This document shows, piece after piece, positions 47,900 to 60,735 of a stretch of DNA of 64,000 nucleotides (positions are counted from its first letter, which is position 1; each line of letters starts with the position of its first letter). The translations under genes were made by a program, and so were the position numbers. The DNA comes from Acanthopleura granulata (taxonomy: Eukaryota > Mollusca > Polyplacophora > Chitonida > Chitonidae), in assembly GCA_016165875.1 (NCBI GenBank), contig JABBOT010000080.1, positions 38,498,146 through 38,562,145 on the forward strand, read 5' to 3'. Under the pieces are notes generated by a model, which searched no databases, was not told the DNA's origin, and saw only the letters and a list, made by a program, of their open reading frames with translations.

Positions 47900-50732
47900 A
47901 GCAAAAGTCCCATGAACATAACATCATTTACAGCAAAATTACAAATTAAAGTCACATATAGGCTATAATTAGTCAAAAAGATAAAAAATAGCAATATTTG
48001 GATTTATCTGTGTACAAATCCAACCATGCATCATCAATATGAAATGTTGTTAGAGCACAACAGGCATCAGTTCAAAAGTGACCACATGTATCTATCAATA
48101 CATCAATACTTCCATGTGGCATGCTTGTGGACAGGTGTATGGTTACAACAAAATTCCAAGGCTAGGTGCATAAAGTAAATTTTGGGTAAATCTGGTTACT
48201 CATATTTCTGTGCATCCAAACCAGACCTGTACCCGCAGTACCTTCCAAAAACAAAACCTGAAAACAGGTTTTAAGAACTGGAGTTTACTTCCCTGGCATA
48301 TATGAAAGATTGATGCAACACCACTAGTGTGTGTGCCAGCTGTATTCAGTTTTGTTTTCTGGCAGTTTCACTTAGCTATGACTGGCTCCATCTGATATGA
48401 GCCAAGTTGTAACTTTATATGACTCTCAGTCTTCGGATGTTGAAAACCAATCATTGTTTAAGTTTCCGTCACAAGCCAAAATGGCTGCAGCATAAAGTTT
48501 GTGGTTGGTGCGTATCCCAAAAGAAAAAGTTGCTGTCAGTTTTCTCCAGTCGAGGGGTCAATATGTGAAAGCCACTGACTCCATACAACCTGATGAGTTG
48601 AGTCGAGTTGTGTTTGAAGCTCCAGCGTACTGTGGGCCAACATCAAGGATACTAGCAATGGACAAATTTTTAGGTGTTTTAAAAATGAAACACCAGCTGT
48701 TCATCTGAATAACTCACTCGTAGTTCTTTGATATAACGGTAAATTTTTGCATTTGTTTCACATAAACTTATACATACCACACTGGTACAGAGTGAGAAAT
48801 AATGAAACAAAGCCTGCCAGCTGGTGTGGATAACTACATCTTTAAAAGCTGCACAATTTTGTTACCTTTCACTGTGTCCCTCTCTGTTCAAGAGCATATC
48901 AGCCACATCAGCAAGAGCCACACACCACTATAACACGTACAAGTAAGCAGGAATCCAATCTATCTTACAGTGAAAGATTTAAGTTATGTTTGCCAAGAAG
49001 ATTGGACAATATTGTGTTTCTTTCGGTAAAGTATTTTTTCTCACATCTACTATGACAGCGGAAACTGACATCTGACCGTGCTCTGTCGCCGACCATGTCT
49101 AGCATGAAATGTAGCCATTCTGACTGGGCTGTGACGTAATTGTTCCTAGCGCGGAACAATCTTATTACCTGAGACTGTAGTAAGCTGCTAGGAGTGTTTC
49201 TTACTCAAGTGTATATGTCAGTTTATAACATGAAATGATCAAGAATCTGACTCACATCACAACACAATGCTTTGGAAATAGTTTGCAGTGTTGTTCAGCC
49301 ATGAACTTCTTATAATTAAAACATATAAAATTAAACCAGTGCGTTGTCCCTATGTTATTACTTGCTACATTGACAGTCAACTCAGAACACTTACGTCACA
49401 CCTTATCAAAAGCTGATATCACCTAGCTCCCTGTTTGGTCAGTTCCTCATAAGCTTAAAAGCATGGTTGCCTTCAAGTCCTCAGTTGGCATCCCAATACT
49501 CCACACTTCAAAGGAAGATAGTTCAGCAACAAATTCATATAAATTCAAACAGGTTTTTACATTGAAGAGAGAATTTTAGAATCTTTTTAATCAACAGTGC
49601 CTCAGTCATGGGCTGTGTTTCACTTTAAATAAATTTAGTCTGAAAGTCATTGGCCTGACATAATTTGGTGTAGTGGTGAAGGTAAATCCTTAGGAACAGG
49701 CAAGGGTTTACAGTCACCTGCAGGCAGGCTCATGGCCAGCAATGCAATCTTCCAGGGTAACAACCAGAATGACAGACTGGATGGGTATTAGAACTGCAGC
49801 ATGACATCTTGGCTTCTCACAATATCAGCTGCAGGTTATAGTCTGGAAATCTGGACTAGAAGGGCATACAAAATAAGCCAAATCTTTGCACAACCTATAT
49901 GTTTGAACAGAAAGAAGTGTGTATTTTATCTGTATCCTGGATGGATTATCACACATTAGTTTCAGTGTTGAAGTCACTTGTTGAAGTTGAAACCATATCT
50001 AAATTAGTGATTATAATTTACACTCATCAGATCTGTCAGTCCTGTCTTTATGTCTTACCCATTTGTGTTTATTACTGGACTACAATGGTACCTGGAATAT
50101 TTTATACTTCATGACTACAGAAGGTTGTTGTGAAAACTTGGTTGCTGTTACATGATAGTGGGTCATCAATTCATGAAAGAATCTCATTTTCAGAATGAAC
50201 ACCTGTGAAGTGGGCCAGCGACCTACAATCCTTCGTTCATCCTTGGCTGGGTTCAAGTAAAACCAGAGAACAGAAACAAAAACAGACAGGAAAAGCAAAA
50301 AACGCGTTTGCTTCCCGAGCAGCTGACTTGTTTCAATACGGTAAACATCACTTCCTGTCTTGACATCTGTCCGAGGTAATTTAGTGTTGTCATTAATGTA
50401 AGGTGAGGTTTGAAAGCGGAGGAGGTATTGTGAATAGTTTAGCTTTGGTCTGTGGGTAAGGACACTATCACACGGGGTGGGGAAAGGGAGGGGTTAACCA
50501 GTGTTTCGAATGTAATCTATTGCACAACATACGCGGAAGGGACGAAAACTGGTGTGGTAACATTAGCTTCTAACAGTCGCCTTCACTTATCAAGTGTTAA
50601 TCGCCTTTCAGTGTATCAATTATTTATGCCGATGTTACCAAAAAACACCGACCAAATAGTAAATAAAATCTTCTCAAGTAAAATTAACAGTTCACAGCTT
50701 GTTCTAACTTCATAACAAAATCGGTTTCTCAC
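47900..50732. other. Upstream region or first intron of the caspase, no exon seen
   Basis: The frame at 48499-48708 (+) has a fairly protein-like composition, but no splice sites or domain support it. The rest is A+T-rich without recognised features. Confidence 0.4.
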
Positions 50733-50810
50733 CTCTCTTTTCGCCAAGCGATAGCAAAGAGAAAGTATCTGGCAAACGCTAGTAGCGCCACTTACCGTCA
50801 AGGGGATGGA
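50733..50810 (-). other. Candidate non-coding first exon of the caspase
   Basis: On the - strand GGCGAAAAGAGAG is followed by a good donor, GTGAGAAAC, at 50732. The segment is less A+T-rich than its surroundings and lies upstream of the caspase start, which itself has an acceptor two bases before the ATG. The upper boundary is a guess. Confidence 0.25.
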
Positions 50811-52200
50811 ACCTGCCGGGTTCTCTTCATGACCTCGTGTTACCTCCCCTGAATCACCATACTTTTTGATAAGGATTGGGCTACTGACACTTTCATCTAA
50901 TTCGAGTCAAGCCAGGTAATAATCAATGGTCTGGGGTCACTGCTGATAAGTGGACGTGAAACTGTGCCGGTGGGCTACTCTAACAAATTACCTGGGCATT
51001 TGTCATCCAATAATTGGTGCTAAGATAGTGTTTTTATATTGTTTACTGAAGTAAATAAGATTCACAAGACACACAGCTAGGGGATGTCGAGGCAAGTCGA
51101 TACACAGGGTGAATTGTTATAATCCCTTTAAACAGAATAACAAACATCAGTTCGAGATGTTGTCTTCGCTGTATATGTACTGTAGTGGGGCACACCACGT
51201 GGGTGAGTGATGAGAAAATCGCCAGCGGAGTTGTAGGGCTAAAAACTTATGTTTTGACACCTTTTAGCAACTTTCAAGATCGTTGCAAGAAGTTTTCTAC
51301 AATTTAGTTAAATTCTTTGGAACACCTTAAAATGTATGGTACTGGAGAAAATTATCGTGTTGTGGCTAGGTCTGAGTAGGCCTACATATTGTAGAGGCAA
51401 ATCTGTGTGTTTGATTGACCTGTTTATCGACTGACGTCATGACGCACGTTTGGGACTAGTTGTTACGTACTGTAACAGCATGCCCCCTATGAATTTTGAT
51501 GTACATACAGGCTATGTTGTAACAACTTACCCCCATGCTTTTATACTTGATATATAATTTCACTAGATTATAAGTTTTATTAAATTTTTTTCAAAATAAT
51601 CAAACTCACGACAATGGCTATATGGCTGTCGAAGAAAGCATTTAACACCATAAAGGAACAGGCCTACCTCTTGTTTCGCATTTGCATATGTCACATGACA
51701 CTGTCCATATTTATATGTAGTCCTATAGCCTCTCCTTGCATGCGATAACTCACTTTGTTTTATATTCCAGTGTAAGTAAATTTGTATCCATATACAACCC
51801 ATCCTGAATCCGTTTTGAGCTCCTGAAGGAAAAGGCGAAGTAGGACAAACATTTAAGTATCACAATTATATATAAGGCTCAGTAAATGTTTTATTTTCTT
51901 TAATTGAAATTCTATAAAATGTATAAATCTTATGTTGGATGTTATATCGTACTCTACTTTGATCCCACTAGTTAAAAATGTTCATTCGGCTACTTGGTAG
52001 CTTGACATTTCGAACGCAAACTAACTTCTGTAACTCAGAATAAACAAAATGTATAGTGTAATAATTTAACTCGGAAAGTGTAACAAATTACCCCGTATAC
52101 GGAATAAATTGTTACAGAATTTTTATGCTTTTAAAATGGATTCACATTGAAAGTATATGCGTATACTGAAGGTAGAGGAATTTGCAGATTGCTGTGACAG
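50811..52200. other. Intergenic, no gene seen
   Basis: No supported exon or recognised repeat. The minus-strand frame at 51563-51802 is not recognisable. Confidence 0.4.
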
Positions 52201-52203
52201 TTC

Positions 52204-52236
<33 letters not shown>
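52204..52236. repeat. (CT)n microsatellite
   Basis: About 16 CT dinucleotides followed by a T-rich stretch with TTTTATTTTA motifs. Confidence 0.95.
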
Positions 52237-52241
<5 letters not shown>

Positions 52242-52264
52242 ATTTCTTTTATTTTATTTTATTA

Positions 52265-54160
52265 TTTTTTTTAGGCTGCGCTATGTGAAAACGTTTAAAT
52301 TGAAGTGACACTATTCGCTGTTTCCCTGCAAGCTGACCAACAAAGAGAGAGATATGGTTTCTCAGATCACATGTCAGAATTAATTGATTTTTAAAACATT
52401 TGGCGATTTTTGAATTTTGAGTTTGGAGTCATACACAAGATGAAAGATATCGCCTGTCCTGTTTCAGTGTGTATACACAGGATATCTATTCATGTGACTT
52501 GTTTCAAGCCCTACTGAAAGTGTTTTTAACTTAAATACGTTAAATGCGTTAAAATTTATGGATGCATGCGTGGAGAAGCCAGAAATAGTTCAATACCTTT
52601 TTTGAGGAGTATCATCTGAAGTGTATGACTTTTACAGGAATAAGTAATAAGTCAGTCGTTGTGATTAAACTGCACGTCAGCATGGATCTATGAAGACGAC
52701 ATACTGCATGTCACCTTAGCTGAGTCATCTAATGAAATGACAGCATGTATGAAATTGTTTGAAAACTATTGTGAGAATTTGAAACCAAAAATCATTGTAC
52801 TAAAATAAAAAACAAAGGCCATTGTGTTTTGTAAGCGAATATCAAAAGTGCAGCAATATTTTTATATCTTAATGGTCCAGATATGTGATCCTTGCTACTC
52901 TACATTTGCGTCTGTTATTAAGTCAGCCTGGTTGAATGTTAGCATGGAAGCATAGCACAACAGCACAGCGATTTCCTACTACCATAATGCTGGCCGCCGT
53001 CGTAAGTCAAATATACTTGTGCAGGACATAAAACACCACTTGAAAACTTGAAGATCAGTTGAAGCCAGCATGATGTGCAGATGAAAATGTCCTAGCAAAA
53101 GCTTTGCCGATGAGGTATTTAATGCAGGCATTTACGGCCATATCTCTCAAAGTAGAATTACTGGACATCTAATCATGCATTATAGGTGTTACTCAATCTA
53201 ATAAGAAGTTGAAAGTGTCCCACTCCCTAATGAAGTTGGCAGATGGCACCATTTGCAAGTATCGTGTAAGAGCCTGCTCCACCCTGTAATTGATCATTTG
53301 TCCATGGCGAGTACCGCTATTTCTGATAACCCTCTGCTCCAGATTCTCTACCTCTGGATAACGTTAGTACCTGGTGATTAAATATTACCAGCATCCTAGC
53401 CAATGGCGTCCAATGCGCATGTATGTTTAATAGCCCCCATGGGCGGGGCAAGCTGACCACTTTGGTTACTGCCAGGAAAAAAGTTATATTATGCATCTCT
53501 GTGGAATGTGAATTTAGACATGTCGTATTAAAGTATAGTGTAAGACTGGATAATCTAAGGAATGTTGTTTACATCGGTATTCAGTTATCTCATTTCTGAC
53601 TTCGCCTTCTATGGAAATAAGTATGGAATCAGTTTTATCGTCAGCCCATGAGTGGACGAAATGTACTGCATCGCTCGCAAGACAAAGGTTTAACAAGACA
53701 TAAGGCATCATAATGGAGGGCAGTTTCAATCCTGCGGCTGGGGAGGGGGGGAGGGTCCATGCTCTTCACAAATCGACACCATGCCCTCGTGCTTTCTCCT
53801 GTCTTGCCAGCCTGAGAGTTAGCGTCGCTTGCGCAGTCTAGTGTTCGTATGACACCACGTTTTCTTCCTCCAGTATAATGTGAGGGTCTCAGGCGCTGGG
53901 GAAATCTCGGTGGTTTACCGCGGGCACTCCGGCATCATCCAGCACCATAAATCTGACCGCCTTCACTTGTAAGAGGATAAGTCTTGGGTGTGGCGTTAGA
54001 TGACAATTATTCAATCAATAAACCAATGAATACATCAAAAGCTTTGAAGATTTGTTTCGGTTACCGGTTTACACGATGACAAATATTTTTAAAGGTAGGC
54101 CTATTGTTTCACTGGAACACTATAGGCCTATCGAAGACACTACTAGCAGGTGATACCTGA
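52265..54160. other. Intergenic with SINE tail pieces
   Basis: 52970-53035 (+) is a SINE 3' fragment (GCGATTTCCTACTACCATAATG, CTGGCCGCCGTCGTAAGTC). 53920-54000 (+) is a piece of a related tail (GGGCACTCCGGCATCATCCA, CCATAAATCTGACCGCC). The minus-strand frame at 53514-53729 is not a recognised protein. Confidence 0.5.
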
Positions 54161-54164
54161 CCTA

Positions 54165-54720
54165 ATCATATTGCGTGTAATTCTGGGCCAATTTTATTGA
54201 TGATCGACGCAATCTGATGTCGAGCCAATATGATACTGGGCCAAGATGATATCTGGAAAAACGTAATGTGTTTGGCGAAACTGATAAACTACCGAACCTA
54301 TCTGATATCTGGCCAATGAGACACCGGACAAACTTATGTCGGACCAAACTGATGATATACCGGGCCTATCTGATGTCTGGCCTATATGACCCTTGGATAT
54401 AGCTATGTCGGGTCAGACTGGTGAACTACCGGGCGTATCTGATGTTTGGCAAATATGACACTCGGAAAAACGTATGTCAGCCGAAAATGGTGAACTATTG
54501 GGCCTATCTAATGTCTGGCCAGAATGACTCTCTGACAAAGTTATGTAGGGCTAAACTGATGATATACCGGTTCTACCCTGGCCAATATGACACTCGGGCA
54601 AAGTTATGTCGGACCAAACTGATGAACTAACGTCCTGTATCTGTTGTCTGGCCAATATGACATCCGGTCAAACTTATCTCGGACCAAACTGATGATATGT
54701 CGGCCCTGTCTGACACCTAG
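54165..54720. repeat. 69-bp minisatellite, about 7.5 copies
   Basis: The TGAACTACCGGGC-like start of the unit recurs at 54422, 54491 and 54560 (69-bp period), with TCTGGCCAATATGACA and GTCGGACCAAACTGATGA in each. 69 is a multiple of three, so frames with repeated peptide units appear on both strands; they are short and interrupted. Confidence 0.9.
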
Positions 54721-57700
54721 ATAGTTTTGTCTGATATAACGGGCGACCAGCAAGAGAGATAGAGGAGACTTTCTTTCTTCACGAAGACAGGCAGTTTTAA
54801 AATTTAAACTGTGCGTCTTTTCGTAAATTAAAGATAAACCATGCAAATCACAAACGCTGTAAACACACACAAGCGCGCGCGCACCCACACAACTGGTGTG
54901 ATCAGATCCGACACTGCCTGATATGATAACAACTTAATCCTGTAATCGATCTCATCCGAACATCTTTGCCTAATAACTAAGAAATCGACCAGGGCTCTTT
55001 AGAGGAGACCGCTACATTGGTATAGGTAGGCCTACAGGTCAGGTCATCGCCAGAGGTCTACGCAAAGAAGGCTTAGTGCTTAACATTTAGAACTTAGATC
55101 CCCGTATATTTCTGCGGATGCGTAGAGGCCTTAGTGAGGGATTTAGGATAGGTGTTCTGTGTATTAAACATAGACCGTAAAATGGCCAATGCCCAACGCG
55201 TTTAATAGGTTATTAAACTTCAAATAAGCGTGTTTAACAAATATACACATATTCTTAAGTCTTAAACATAAGTGTTTAAAACATGTATATAGGCCTATAT
55301 TATAATGCTATTACCTACAAGTGTTTGATATCTGATGCATAAAGTCTATAATTTAAACTTCGAAATTTACAGTGTATGTTCATAGACATCTTCATTTGAT
55401 TTTTGATCAGCACTTGAATCAATAGGTGTGACCCATCAACTCATATAAAAAACGATTGGTCGTATAACAGCTAAAAGTTTAATTACAGACATTTCACTAT
55501 TTACAGATTCTGCATTAAAATCCGGCATATGGTTCTGGATATATAACGATCACTTACGTCTTTCTGTCTGTCTGTCCATTTTATCTTGTCAAGGCAACTC
55601 TTCTTGAGATTCTCAAAGGACAGTCATGCGGAAACTTCGCAAATGAGTCGACCTCATATGCGTGAGGTGTTTTTTAGTTCCGTTCCTTGAATTTTTATGT
55701 GTTTACATAAGATGAAACCTTGTCAACTCAACTCCTTTTATCTATAGTTTTCAGTGGAATTTCAGAGAAGTGCAAAGATGAGTTGGAAGCAATATGTATA
55801 GATGTGCACGAATTTATTTAGTTTCATTCCGTAAATTGTTTTACAAGTTATGGCTGTTTGAAAATAATATTTGGACTTTCATAAAGTGAGAGCGTGTCAA
55901 TGCAATTCCTCATGCATTGATGGATTAAACTTTACCTATTGGGGTGTATATATGCAGATGTATACACTAGTGTGTGTGCGGTTACATTACATCAACATTG
56001 TCTGTAATCATGACTGTTTACAGCTGAGAGGAAATTTACAGCTAGTTACCACAAGGCTTCCTACATTTTCCACGGATTTTCACGAGAAGTGTCAGCTTGA
56101 CGGGAATCCCTACTGGCCTACTGGGTTCAATCGCACGAATTATTGTTAAGTTTATTTCAGTTCAACCCTAGAATTCGTTCTCAGTAATTTTGTATGTGTC
56201 ATTAATATTACCTGGATCCCTTTTTGTAAAACAGCAGCTTAAAGATCTTTTGCTTGTTCGAGAAATATTACTAGATATAGAGCTCATTGAAATGCACTCG
56301 AGTGGGGAAAGAGGATCTTTGTGAGGAAGGTAACTGCATCAGAATGCATGCAGTACATGAACAAGTCATTTAATTCGTATCACGCACTACTGCATTTAAT
56401 TATATAATGCAACAGAAACAGGTGTGTATTTATTGTTATTTTTATGGCTTTTATAATTGCCATAGTCCTAAAGAGTGTTGGGTGAAAGTCCTCACCAAGA
56501 AAAGTCCTTGATTACTGATGCGATGTATGGGTGTATACATCATCTTTTGCTGAGTCCTGTTCCCCTGACTTTTGTTCACCATATAACTGAAGGATCCACC
56601 CTTCCCGATTAGGTTACATACAGGCTACTACAGTAGCTTGTTTATACATCAACACCTACAATGCCATCGCTACACGGCCACATTCAGCCATTTGGCAATT
56701 GTTTACCTAAGTGTTAACATTGGTGATGGTAAAAATATTTATACAGTTGTTCCTTATGTCCCATAGAGGGGATACCCACGGGATGTTACTGGGCTATATA
56801 ATTATATTTATACGAACAGGCCTGCCAATGCAACAGGTCTGTATGCCTGGGTGAGCCCATGTATGTATCTGTGGAGATATACTAACATATCTAAACATCT
56901 AAATAATACTGCATATATTGACTTGACTCGGGGAAAACATGCAACAGCTGTGCCTATAGAGCTATAACACCGGATCAGGCCACAGTCACTGTACCAGGAG
57001 AGCAGGGGCCAATACACATGTACAAAAACACACACATATATAGATGTATGTGTGCCTCACTATGCGCTTATATGGTCGATATACAGCTATAAGCCGTCAT
57101 CCGGGCCATTCCACAATTGTTCTTTAGGTCAAAAGTATGCTGGTAGACCTACAGAGGAGACCATACATATATATGTGTGTGTGTGTCCCAGTCCAGCATA
57201 CGGGCTCTCCATAAATCAAGTAGGCCCACTCCGGTATGATGTAGGGTATGAAGTACACATAGGCCCATGTCAGTTGATGCTGGCAAATGTCATAGTGGCG
57301 GGTGAGCTGGAATGCTTGAGAGAGACCTACATGGGCACCGACCGTGTAAAAAGTTCACTACTACGTGCATGGCAGTGAGGTAAAGCACAGCATTTTCCGT
57401 GAACTGAATCAAGACGCTTTTCTCAACTGTTCACGGATGGCGGATCGGGGAAATAAACCGTAGCTGCTGTTTATATAGGTCTGCTTTAATCTCGGGCTTT
57501 TTCATTTTGGATGTGATTTTGATGGATGCTACCACAGGGCATGTGCATATAGAAATAACTCGGCCTTAAAAAACAGGCCATTTATGCCTATTTCCAGATC
57601 GTCGGTCTATTCAGAAGTGTGTTAGGTGGACGGCCAGATATATAGAGTTTACTGGCTAAATCTGGAGCAAACTGTGTCTCCAAAGTTCGACAAAGTTGAG

Positions 57701-58395
57701 TACAGGCGGGGAAGTTATGTTTTAGGAGTACTGATCTGTGGCTCAGATAGGTTAACCTTGAGTGTTGAGGCTGCTTGGCTCAGAAGAGATACATCGTATA
57801 GTACACGATGTTCCTTTAAAAATGCGTTAAGCGTTCGATACAAATGATGTGACCTGACAGGGGGCTCATCCGATGTAGGCAGTGGCCAGAGGTAGGCCTA
57901 CACATTATACGGCTCAGGTAAGTGAGATGCAAATCTATAGTTACACTGAAATATATTGAAACTTAAAATTGTACTGAACGTCCATCAAATCGAACATATA
58001 TAGCCTCGCCAACATTAAAGCACTTTCTTCTTAAACGTTTATATGCACCGCGGAATATTCATAAGGAATCGGAAACAAGTTCATTACGCACAGTTATATA
58101 TAAGGAGTAGATATATAGCTGTAAAGGAGATTCCAATACATAATGAGATTAATGTATGTTTTTGGTAACTTTATCATGATGTCACGAAATGTCACGAAAA
58201 GTTTAGAGATTTCAACATGTTCATGTAGAAAAATAAGAATGCAATCTTTGTAGCTTTGGCAGACCCTTTGTGTATATCTTTCACGTATAATAGTTCACGG
58301 TCTAACCTCATTCTGAAATATCAGCTTATCGTGAGATCATATCCAGATGTTTTTGTTTGGACTTTCCATTTGAAAGCTCGGCGATCGTGTTGAAT
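54721..58395. other. Intergenic, no gene seen
   Basis: Short frames only (longest 108 codons at 57052-57378), with no splice or domain support. A short GCGCGC stretch and a CACACACA patch lie near 54870. Confidence 0.4.
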
Positions 58396-58397
58396 AT

Positions 58398-58434
58398 TGT
58401 AACTATATATATATATATATATAGTTACAATACA
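58398..58434. repeat. Palindromic (TA)n microsatellite
   Basis: ATTGTAAC and its complement GTTACAAT flank an alternating TA core of about 22 bases. A second, shorter ATAGTTAC / CACACATATATATGTGTG palindromic motif follows near 58440-58470. Confidence 0.85.
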
Positions 58435-58499
58435 TAGTATACATAGTTACACACACATATATATGTGTGCGAGTGTCTCGTTGAAAATAAGGTATATCA

Positions 58500-59390
58500 A
58501 TCATTTAATGTGTAGGATCCAAAGATGACATTCGAATGTACACCGCTGTGTAGAATATTTTAATAAGGCAGATACGCACCAATACGCATGCGCGAAACGG
58601 GACAAATTAAGCACATGTTGCTTTTATGTTTATATATGTTAAAACATTTTAGACTTGGGCGATATGCCAGTATTCAGTTGAGTTGCAGTTTTTTATATGT
58701 ATACTTCTAATTTTTATGAGCTGCACTGTAAATATACTGTCGAGTCATGTAAAGTTTCGGGCGTGGCAAAGATTCACACCAAATGCGTGAAATTGCGTAC
58801 GGCTGCCTATGGTTGCAGTGCTTAAACAGTTCGCTGGACATTCCTTGGTTTATCTACCCTAAGACTCGGATGTGGCGTATGCACCTGAAACCGTTACCTG
58901 CCTGGCTTATATTGAGGTCGGTAAATCATGGACAGTTTACCTTCACTCCCCAGATATAGAAGCAATAAAATGATAGCGCGCTTTTCAGTTAAGGTAGTAA
59001 TCACTGAAAAACTCCAGCCTATTGTATCGCTCATTGTAAACTTACAATGGCTTTGACATCCAGCTTATTCGTGTCGTCTTCCACTCAGCCACTTCGTTTA
59101 TAGTGCATGGTAAAAGACAGAATGTCAAAATTCTGACAAACCGACAAACAGACAGACTTAAAAAAGCTGAAACACCCAAAAAGAAAACACTACCAAGACG
59201 TCGATATATAGACAGTCTTTTTGTCCGGTTAATTTATAGTTGGGCATGCGCAGTAAATGTGGCATAGTTACTAGACGAAGGGTTCTTCAGTTGTTATCAG
59301 CCCAAAAGCCATCAGGTAATGGTATATAGTGCTCTCTAAGTTAAGACAAGTTAGCTATAATGCAATTAGCATAGGTCAGTAAACATAGTT
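58500..59390. other. Intergenic, nothing recognised
   Basis: No supported exon or repeat. Confidence 0.4.
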
Positions 59391-59391
59391 A

Positions 59392-59480
59392 GCCGCCTGG
59401 TTGTGACCGAGTGGTTAAGACGCTCGCCTTTCAATGAGGAAGTCACACCGTGCACGGGTTCAGTACCATTTTCAGGCAGC
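59392..59480 (+). mobile_element. tRNA-like SINE head (Leu/Ser-like)
   Basis: GTGACCGAGTGGTTAAGACG (A box) and GTGCACGGGTTCAGTACC (B box) are spaced as in a tRNA with a variable arm. No intact acceptor stem is evident, and the element lies directly upstream of another SINE, so I call it a SINE head and not a functional tRNA gene. Confidence 0.6.
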
Positions 59481-59594
59481 GCATTTTCAAGATTTCCCAA
59501 CTTCCGTTGCTGGTGGCAATAGAATTCCATGCCCCCCTCTTTCCTGTCGTCTTTCATGAAGTTCACTGGAGATTACCCTGCCTTGTTGCGAATA

Positions 59595-59904
59595 GGGGCT
59601 TCCGTGGCTCACTCGGTTAGCGCGCTATCGCAGCACAATGACCCGAAGCCTCCCACCAATGCGGTCACTGTGAGTTCAAGTCCAGCTCATGCTGGCTTCC
59701 TTTCCGGCCGTAAATTGGAAGGTCAGCCAGCAACCTGCGGATGGTCGTGGGTTTCCCCCGGGATCTGCCCAATTTCCTCCCGCCATAATGCTAGCCGCCG
59801 TCGTGTAAGTGAAATATTCTTGAGTGCGACGTGAAACACCAATCAAATAAAGTAAATAAATTGAGTGCGACGTAAGACACCAATCAAATAAATAAATAAA
59901 TGAA
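59595..59904 (+). mobile_element. Intact tRNA-derived SINE with a 12-bp target-site duplication
   Basis: Head GGGGCTTCCGTGGCTCACTC continuing GGTTAGCGCGC (A box, 59605-59624), B box GAGTTCAAGTCC (59672-59683), then the body CCAGCAACCTGCGGATGGTC and GCCATAATGCTAGCCGCC. The tail ATATTCTTGAGTGCGACGTG, CACCAATCAAATAAA is duplicated once in tandem and ends in AAATAAATAAATG. TTGTTGCGAATA at 59583-59594 and 59905-59916 is the target-site duplication. It is the best reference copy for the dozen or so relatives in this window. Confidence 0.95.
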
Positions 59905-59977
59905 TTGTTGCGAATATTAGATATATATTGGTGTCATCACGTGGTAAAGTTCGCCAATACACCATGTCAAGGCCTCT

Positions 59978-60079
59978 GGGCCCGTTTTACAAATTGTCAT
60001 GACAACACATCTTGCAGAGATACGTCGCCATGGTAGTTACGTTTGACGTAACGTTACACCCGCTTCGTAAAACGGGCCC
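59978..60079. mobile_element. MITE with 13-bp terminal inverted repeats
   Basis: GGGCCCGTTTTAC (59978-59990) and its exact complement GTAAAACGGGCCC (60067-60079) bound a 102-bp element with an internal TTGTCATGACAA palindrome and CGCCATGGTAGTTAC. It is too short to code for anything, and is related to the element at 35225-35320. Confidence 0.82.
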
Positions 60080-60459
60080 TAGGGAGGTTTACTCTGCTTA
60101 CTCTTCCCCGTAATATACTAACAGGCTGTTGAAGTATAAAGGACGAAATTGTTGAACAAGACGTTAAAAGCAATAATTTTTTGTGTATGTATGCTGGAAT
60201 TGAGGACATTGAGGATGTTTGACATACCTCTGCCATTTTGACATGTACCGTCTTTACCATTAAAATTTTATTTCCCGTAGAAAAATTAATTCTTACAAAG
60301 CATAAAATGTGGCCACATGATGACTCGAAGCATTCGTACATGCTTGTATATTCCTCGTGCGATAAGGATTTTGTATCACATGCTCGTAAATAACCGAGAA
60401 CAGGAATGTTTCATCCATAAACTGATTCTACTACTTCTAAATGCTATTTCGCCACGATA

Positions 60460-60512
60460 TGGCTGAAATATTGCCGATGTGGCGTTAAGCCATAATCATT
60501 CATTCTTTCTAA
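60460..60512 (-). repeat. Dispersed repeat fragment, minus orientation
   Basis: GATATGGCTGAAATATTGCC, then GATGTGGCGTTAAGCCATAA and TCATTCATTC. This is the inverted form of the fragment at 23555-23615. Confidence 0.65.
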
Positions 60513-60639
60513 ATGCTATTAATTGAAAAGGAAAGAGCTAAAACATAAAAGTTTTCACTTGAACAACAGAAGAATATCAGAGGTAATGTTTGCTCCCTGT
60601 CTATCTCTATATAAGCTGTGGCTTTAGATCGGGACGTTT

Positions 60640-60735
60640 TCCAAGTGCCGGGCGAAGAGAAGGTTTCTCCGAGCATTCCGGTTTCCTTCAACCATAAACC
60701 CGCTCGCCGAAAGTTACAAATTCTTCAGTGTAGTA
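60640..60735 (+). mobile_element. Repeat tail fragment (CATTCCGGTTTCCTTC type)
   Basis: GAGCATTCCGGTTTCCTTCA, ACCATAAACCCGCTCGCCG. It resembles the pieces at 53920-54000 and 62565-62640 (TTTCCTCACCCATAAACCTG), which share a CCATAAACCTGACCGCC-like core. Confidence 0.5.

Noticed and set aside
48499..48708. 69-codon frame upstream of the caspase as an extra exon
   Set aside because: It is on the opposite strand to the caspase, lacks splice borders and has no recognised domain.
59392..59480. Possible functional tRNA gene
   Set aside because: A and B boxes are present, but I see no paired acceptor stem, and it adjoins SINE sequence; treated as a SINE head.
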